Positions 4,657 through 7,960 of a stretch of 7,960 bases of DNA are shown here, piece after piece. The notes beneath the pieces are model-generated. The model saw only the letters and a program-made list of their open reading frames with translations, searched no databases and was not told the DNA's origin. How positions within the stretch are numbered: position 1 is the stretch's first letter; every line of letters begins with the position of its first letter. Source of the stretch: Conexibacter sp. (lineage in GTDB: Bacteria > Actinomycetota > Thermoleophilia > Solirubrobacterales > Solirubrobacteraceae); assembly GCA_025964215.1 (NCBI GenBank), contig JAOPZG010000151.1:1-7960 (forward strand), given 5' to 3'. Position numbers and translations under genes: made by a program.

Positions 4657-5496
4657 TCAGGGTGTGGGCTTGCGGGTCTCGGTCGGGACGGACCCCGCCC
4701 CGTCGGTGATCGAGACCGGCGGCCAGGCGCCCCACCAGTTGTCGACGGAGCCGTCGAGCGTCACGGTCGTGCCGGTCAGGGCACGCCCCAGAGGCGAGGC
4801 CAACATCGCCACCAGCCAGGCGAACTCCTGCATGGTGCCGAGGCGCTGCAACGGCACGGTCGCGGCCGCGCCGCGCCAGACGTGCTCCGGGTACTTGCGC
4901 AGGGACTCGGTGTCGAAGCGGCCGATCGCGGCGGCGACGACGGCCACCCCGTCCTCCCGCCAGCGCGAAGCCAGCTCGACCGTCAGCGCCTCGACGGCGG
5001 CCCGCGCCGCCCCCGTGTGCGCCATCGCCGGCATCCCGTGGTGGGGACTCACCGTCACGTTCACGACGACCCCGCCGCCCCCACCCGCGCGCAAGGCGGC
5101 AGAAGCAGCGCTCGTCATCGCCATCGTCCCCTCGACATTCAGCCGCATCACCGCGCGCCACCCCTTGGCGCCGATCGCCTCCGCCGGCACGAAGTACTGC
5201 CCGCCCGCGTTGTTCACCAACACGTCGAGCCCGCCGTGGCGATCCACGGCAGCCGACACGATCCGCAAAGCGTCCTCAGGCGACCTGATGTCCCCGCTCA
5301 CCCACGAGCACCCGTCACCCAGATCCGAAGCGGCGGCCTCGAGCACCTCCTCCCGCCGCCCCGCGATCACCACCCTCGCGCCGCACGCCAGCAGCTCCGC
5401 CGCCGCCTGGCGCCCGAGGTTCGTCCCGCCACCCGTGACGATCGCCGACCGGCCGGCCAGCAACCCCTCGCGGAAGATCTCCGAGGACCCACCCAT
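4657..5496 (-). CDS. SDR-family oxidoreductase, enoyl-CoA / dienoyl-CoA reductase-like
   Basis: A cytosolic NAD(P)(H)-dependent short-chain dehydrogenase of 279 aa. The Rossmann nucleotide-binding loop is TGGGTNLG (21-28), the acidic strand-end region is SGDIRSPED (67-75), and NNAGG is at 95-99. The stretch GGQYFVPAEAIGAKGW (98-113) closely resembles peroxisomal trans-2-enoyl-CoA reductase and 2,4-dienoyl-CoA reductase relatives rather than classical SDRs. The usual catalytic YxxxK is not visible: AHTGAARAAVEALT (159-172) stands there, like the HxGxAxA segment of that branch. Ser150 follows the VNVTV strand. The family's C-terminal TGTTVTLDGS (241-250) is intact. Substrate is not determinable; a fatty acyl-CoA role is inferred from the resemblance. 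The ATG has no ribosome binding site, but a -10-like TAGACT lies 9 nt upstream, which suggests leaderless translation. It diverges from the P-loop ATPase gene. Confidence 0.88.
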   Translation of the reverse strand: MGGSSEIFREGLLAGRSAIVTGGGTNLGRQAAAELLACGARVVIAGRREEVLEAAASDLGDGCSWVSGDIRSPEDALRIVSAAVDRHGGLDVLVNNAGGQYFVPAEAIGAKGWRAVMRLNVEGTMAMTSAASAALRAGGGGGVVVNVTVSPHHGMPAMAHTGAARAAVEALTVELASRWREDGVAVVAAAIGRFDTESLRKYPEHVWRGAAATVPLQRLGTMQEFAWLVAMLASPLGRALTGTTVTLDGSVDNWWGAWPPVSITDGAGSVPTETRKPTP

Positions 5497-5565
5497 ATGG
5501 CGGGCAGTCTATGGACGACGCCCGTTCAGTGGACAGGCGTGGCACGCTTAAGGGAGAGACTCCCC
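5497..5565. promoter_or_regulatory. Shared divergent promoter region
   Basis: Only 69 nt separate the dehydrogenase ATG (minus) from the ATPase GTG (plus), so both promoters must overlap or lie partly within the genes. It contains TAGACT on the minus strand (5506-5511) placed for a leaderless dehydrogenase transcript, and the ATPase ribosome binding site (GGGAG, 5552-5556). CCATATGG at 5493-5500 is a palindrome covering the dehydrogenase start. Confidence 0.5.
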
Positions 5566-7572
5566 GTGTCCAGCACCCTTGCCGAACGCCTCGCCGCGCG
5601 CGATGCCCAGCGCTTCGTCGGCCGTGAGCGCGAGCTGGCCTTCTTCGACTCCCTGTTCGTCGAGGACCCGCCCGCGCAGGTCGTGCTGGTGCACGGCCCG
5701 GGCGGCATCGGCAAGAGCACGCTGCTGCGCGAGGTCGCCCGCCGCGCCACGCGCCGCGGCTGGTCGCCCCGGATCGTCGAGGGCCGCGACCTCGCCCCCG
5801 TCCCCGGCGAGATCGAGACCGCCCTCGGCGACCTGACGAACGCCCTCCAGCCGCTGATCCTCTTCGACACCTACGAGCGCATGTCCGCCGCCGACGGCTG
5901 GCTGCGCAGCCGCCTGCTGCCGTCGCTCCCCGCCCGCGCGGTCGTCATCCTCGCCGGCCGGACCGCGCCCGAGCCCGGCTGGTTCGAGGGCGGCTGGGAG
6001 CGCCTGTCGGTCGAGCTGAAGCTCGAGCCGATGCCCGCCGACGCGGCGCTCAGCCTCGTCCGCGCCCACGGCCTCGCCGACGGCGAGCTCGCCCAGCAGC
6101 TGATCCTGTGGGCCGACGGCTCGCCGCTCGCGCTCGCGCTCGCTGCCGACGCCGCCCAGCGCGACGGCGGCAGCTGGGCGCCCGAGCGCATCCACGAGCA
6201 CCCGAACCTCGTCCAGGCGATCCTCCACCGCGTCGCCCGGACCGAGCTCGACGGCGGCAACCTCGACGTCGCGGCCGTCGCCGCGATCGCCCGAGCATGC
6301 GACGAGCCGATGCTGCGCGACGTCCTCCCTGAGGTCGACCCCAAGGCCGCCTACGCCTGGCTGCGGGAGCGCACGTTCTCCGAGCCGGTCGCCGGCGGGG
6401 TGGCGCTGCACGAGATCGTCCGCCAGGCGATGCGCTCCGACCTGCGCACCCGCGACCCCGAGCGCGACCGCGAGCTGCGCCGCCGGATCGCCGACCACCT
6501 CTTCCTCCGCGGCCTGCGCGCGGGCCCGCGCACGGTCGTCGACCTCTCCGAGCTGGTCGAGAACCCCGCCGTCCGCTGGGGCTTCGGCGCCGACGGCTCG
6601 ACCACGCACCGCCCGGACCTCTGGCGCCTGGAGGACGCGCCGGTCGCCCGCGAGAAGATCCTCGCCAAGACCGAGGGCGACGGCCGCTGGTGGGCCGCGA
6701 CCGAGCGGATCCTGGAGGAGGCGCCGGACCGCGTCGTCACCGTCCGCGACGCGCGCGACGCGCTCTGCGGGATGGCGATCGCCGTCACGCCCGAGAACGC
6801 ACCGCCGGCCGCGCAGGAGGACCTCTGCCTCGGCCCGTGGCTCTCACACGCGCGCGACGCGCACGCGGGTGACGAGGTGCTGATCTGGCGCGACTCGATC
6901 GACTTCGTCGCCCACGGCGACCTCAGCTCGCCCGTCCTCTCGATCCTCAACACGGCGGCGATCCTGCGCTCGGGCCTCAACAACCCGCGCTGGTCCTACA
7001 TCCCGATCGACCCGAGCAACGAGGCCGCCGTCGCGTTCGCGCGCGCGGTCAACACCACGCACTTGGAGCACCTCGACGTCGACCTCGGCGAGAAGGTCGT
7101 GCAATGCCATCAGATCGACCACTCCGACGACGGCATGCTCGGCGCGCTGCGCGGCGCGGTCTACGGCGAGCTCGGGCTCGGCGCGCCCGGCCCGATCAAG
7201 CTCGGCGGGGACGCCGGCCCGCTGGCGCAGGTCGCGGAGGACGAGCCCGTCACGCTCGAGACCGTCCGCGACGCGCTGCGCAGCCTGCACCAGCCGATGG
7301 AGCTCGCGGCGTCGCCGCTGGCGTCCGGGACGACCACGGAGGAGCGCGCGGAGTCGGTGCGCGCGGAGGTCGCTGACGCGGTCGCGAGCGCGTTCGGCGA
7401 CTCCCCCGACGAGCAGCTCCTGCGCCGGATCGTCCAGCGCGGCTACCTCGACCCGGGCGGCAGCCACGAGCTCGCCGCCGACGAGCTGCACGTGAGCCGC
7501 GCGACGTACTTCCGCCGCCTGCGCGTCGCCTCCCAGCGCGTCGCCGACTACCTGATCGCCAAGCACGCCTGA
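5566..7572 (+). CDS. STAND-type P-loop ATPase with C-terminal helix-turn-helix
   Basis: A large signal-transducing ATPase or regulator of 668 aa. The sequence FVGRERELAFFDSL (17-30) leads into Walker A GPGGIGKST (44-52). A Walker B-like strand LILFDTYE is at 97-104, a sensor-like strand VVILAGRT at 126-133, and GSPLALALA at 185-193, the GxP motif typical of STAND/NACHT/NB-ARC ATPases. A helical/winged segment follows to about 320. Residues 355-540 form a mixed alpha/beta domain (CGMAIAVTPE, YIPIDPSNEAAVAFARAV, LEHLDVDL) that faintly recalls a GNAT fold without a clear acetyl-CoA loop. The C-terminus (about 610-660, ELAADELHVSRATYFRRLR) is a helix-turn-helix likely to bind DNA. The GTG start has GGGAG 9 nt upstream; a GTG at 5539 is an alternative. 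The open frame runs much further upstream, but that part crosses the antisense of both tRNAs and is not coding. Ligand and targets are unknown. Confidence 0.88.
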   Translation: MSSTLAERLAARDAQRFVGRERELAFFDSLFVEDPPAQVVLVHGPGGIGKSTLLREVARRATRRGWSPRIVEGRDLAPVPGEIETALGDLTNALQPLILFDTYERMSAADGWLRSRLLPSLPARAVVILAGRTAPEPGWFEGGWERLSVELKLEPMPADAALSLVRAHGLADGELAQQLILWADGSPLALALAADAAQRDGGSWAPERIHEHPNLVQAILHRVARTELDGGNLDVAAVAAIARACDEPMLRDVLPEVDPKAAYAWLRERTFSEPVAGGVALHEIVRQAMRSDLRTRDPERDRELRRRIADHLFLRGLRAGPRTVVDLSELVENPAVRWGFGADGSTTHRPDLWRLEDAPVAREKILAKTEGDGRWWAATERILEEAPDRVVTVRDARDALCGMAIAVTPENAPPAAQEDLCLGPWLSHARDAHAGDEVLIWRDSIDFVAHGDLSSPVLSILNTAAILRSGLNNPRWSYIPIDPSNEAAVAFARAVNTTHLEHLDVDLGEKVVQCHQIDHSDDGMLGALRGAVYGELGLGAPGPIKLGGDAGPLAQVAEDEPVTLETVRDALRSLHQPMELAASPLASGTTTEERAESVRAEVADAVASAFGDSPDEQLLRRIVQRGYLDPGGSHELAADELHVSRATYFRRLRVASQRVADYLIAKHA

Positions 7573-7601
7573 AGTCCAGGTCCCGCGACCGTTCGGGCCC
7601 G

Positions 7602-7607
7602 TACACT
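7602..7607 (+). promoter_or_regulatory. Candidate -10 box for a leaderless transcript
   Basis: TACACT ends 8 nt before the TTG at 7616, the geometry expected when transcription starts at or next to the start codon. No ribosome binding site lies between them (GGCCGGCC). The -35 is weak. Confidence 0.45.
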
Positions 7608-7615
7608 GGCCGGCC

Positions 7616-7960
7616 TTGACGCTGGTGGTCGCGCACACGGAGTACGCGGGCGGCGGGCCGGGCTACGCGCTCGTCCGCCTGACCGGCGCTGCCCGTAGCG
7701 AGACGCCGGCGCGGCTCGCTCCGCCGACGCTGCTGGTCGCCGACGGCGCGCAGTGGCGGCGGCTCGCCGCTGTGCCGGGAACGCCGGTGCTGCACGGGAC
7801 CCCGGACGGCGCGCCGTTCGCGGTCGCCTTCGAGATCCCGCTCCACCTCGCGCTCGGCGACGGGGCGTGGTGGCTCGAGCCGGGACCGGCGATCGCGGAT
7901 CCGGACGCGCAGACCGACGCGCCCGACCGCGCGCGGATCGAGGACCTCACGAGCCGCGTC
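7616..7960 (+). CDS. 5' part of an unrecognised protein, cut by the window edge
   Basis: An open frame of at least 115 codons begins at a TTG 43 nt after the ATPase gene and runs off the right edge without a stop. Third positions are almost all G or C. The visible product starts MTLVVAHTEYAGGGPGYALV and continues through beta-like segments (PARLAPPTLLVADG, 31-44; PFAVAFEIPLHLAL, 67-80; GAWWLEPGPAI, 83-93). A Pro/Asp linker then leads into a charged stretch RARIEDLTSRV, which could begin a coiled coil. There is no signal peptide, membrane segment or catalytic motif in the visible part. The start choice rests on the TACACT box 8 nt upstream; a GTG three codons later is possible. The product is not recognised beyond a small N-terminal beta-rich domain. 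Confidence 0.7.
   Translation, partial: MTLVVAHTEYAGGGPGYALVRLTGAARSETPARLAPPTLLVADGAQWRRLAAVPGTPVLHGTPDGAPFAVAFEIPLHLALGDGAWWLEPGPAIADPDAQTDAPDRARIEDLTSRV

Noticed and set aside
3982..5565. Upstream extension of the ATPase frame, including GFEPATARPPAGCATRLRHS
   Set aside because: This stretch runs antisense through both tRNA genes and the dehydrogenase. The GFEPATARPP-type string is the well-known false translation of a tRNA-Pro complement, not a protein domain.
4520..5568. ACTCCCCGTG at the tRNA-Pro 5' end recurring near 5559-5568 as a possible att repeat
   Set aside because: Only 10 nt, at the 5' rather than the 3' end of the tRNA. Chance is likely in GC-rich sequence.
5548..6609. A minus-strand open frame of about 350 codons opposite the ATPase
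   Set aside because: It is opposite a gene with clear Walker and helix-turn-helix motifs, and its translation is low-complexity Gly/Ala/Arg/Val.
6844..7638. A minus-strand open frame of about 260 codons opposite the 3' end of the ATPase
   Set aside because: Repetitive Arg/Val/Ala composition, no domain, and antisense to the ATPase C-terminus and the following gene start.
1..7960. CRISPR array, insertion sequence or integrase
   Set aside because: No regularly spaced repeats, no terminal inverted repeats around a transposase-like frame, and no tyrosine or serine recombinase motifs were seen.

Overview
The window is high-GC, densely coded bacterial DNA. Three things point to an actinobacterium of the Thermoleophilia / Solirubrobacterales type: strong G/C bias at third codon positions, GTG and TTG starts with -10 boxes only 8-9 nt upstream (leaderless-looking), and a sigma-70-family factor with its own C-terminal membrane segment. 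This placement is inference from sequence style, not a database match.

Left part (1-3151). A leftward cluster on the minus strand reads from about 2198 down: an unrecognised 122-aa protein, an unrecognised 152-aa protein 15 nt further on (its ribosome binding site overlaps the previous stop), a 228-nt gap with a strong hairpin, then a sigma factor of about 344 aa. The sigma gene ends at an in-frame TAG, after which the same frame stays open to the window edge with coding-like codons. A 317-nt spacer (2199-2515) separates this cluster from a divergent, unrecognised 211-aa gene on the plus strand.

Middle (3109-4636). A large unrecognised minus-strand gene (386 aa, or 408 aa from an upstream GTG) runs convergently into the 211-aa gene, and their 3' ends overlap by 43 nt. 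Parts of it are clearly lower in GC than the right-hand genes. To its right are a strong bidirectional hairpin terminator, tRNA-Pro(GGG) and tRNA-Gly(TCC), the tRNAs in tandem on the minus strand. Several genes of unknown function with softer base composition, abutting the 3' end of a tRNA, could be an integrated island, but no integrase or att repeat is visible.

Right part (4657-7960). A short-chain dehydrogenase resembling the 2-enoyl-CoA / 2,4-dienoyl-CoA reductase branch (minus strand) is divergent from a 668-aa P-loop (STAND-type) ATPase with a C-terminal helix-turn-helix. The two share a 69-nt promoter region. A partial gene at the right edge starts at a TTG eight nt after a TACACT box.

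Working picture: the right part looks like ordinary chromosome (tRNAs, an oxidoreductase, a large signalling ATPase/regulator). The left part is an accessory-looking set whose only recognisable member is a membrane-tethered sigma factor. No CRISPR array, transposase, integrase or phage structural gene was seen.
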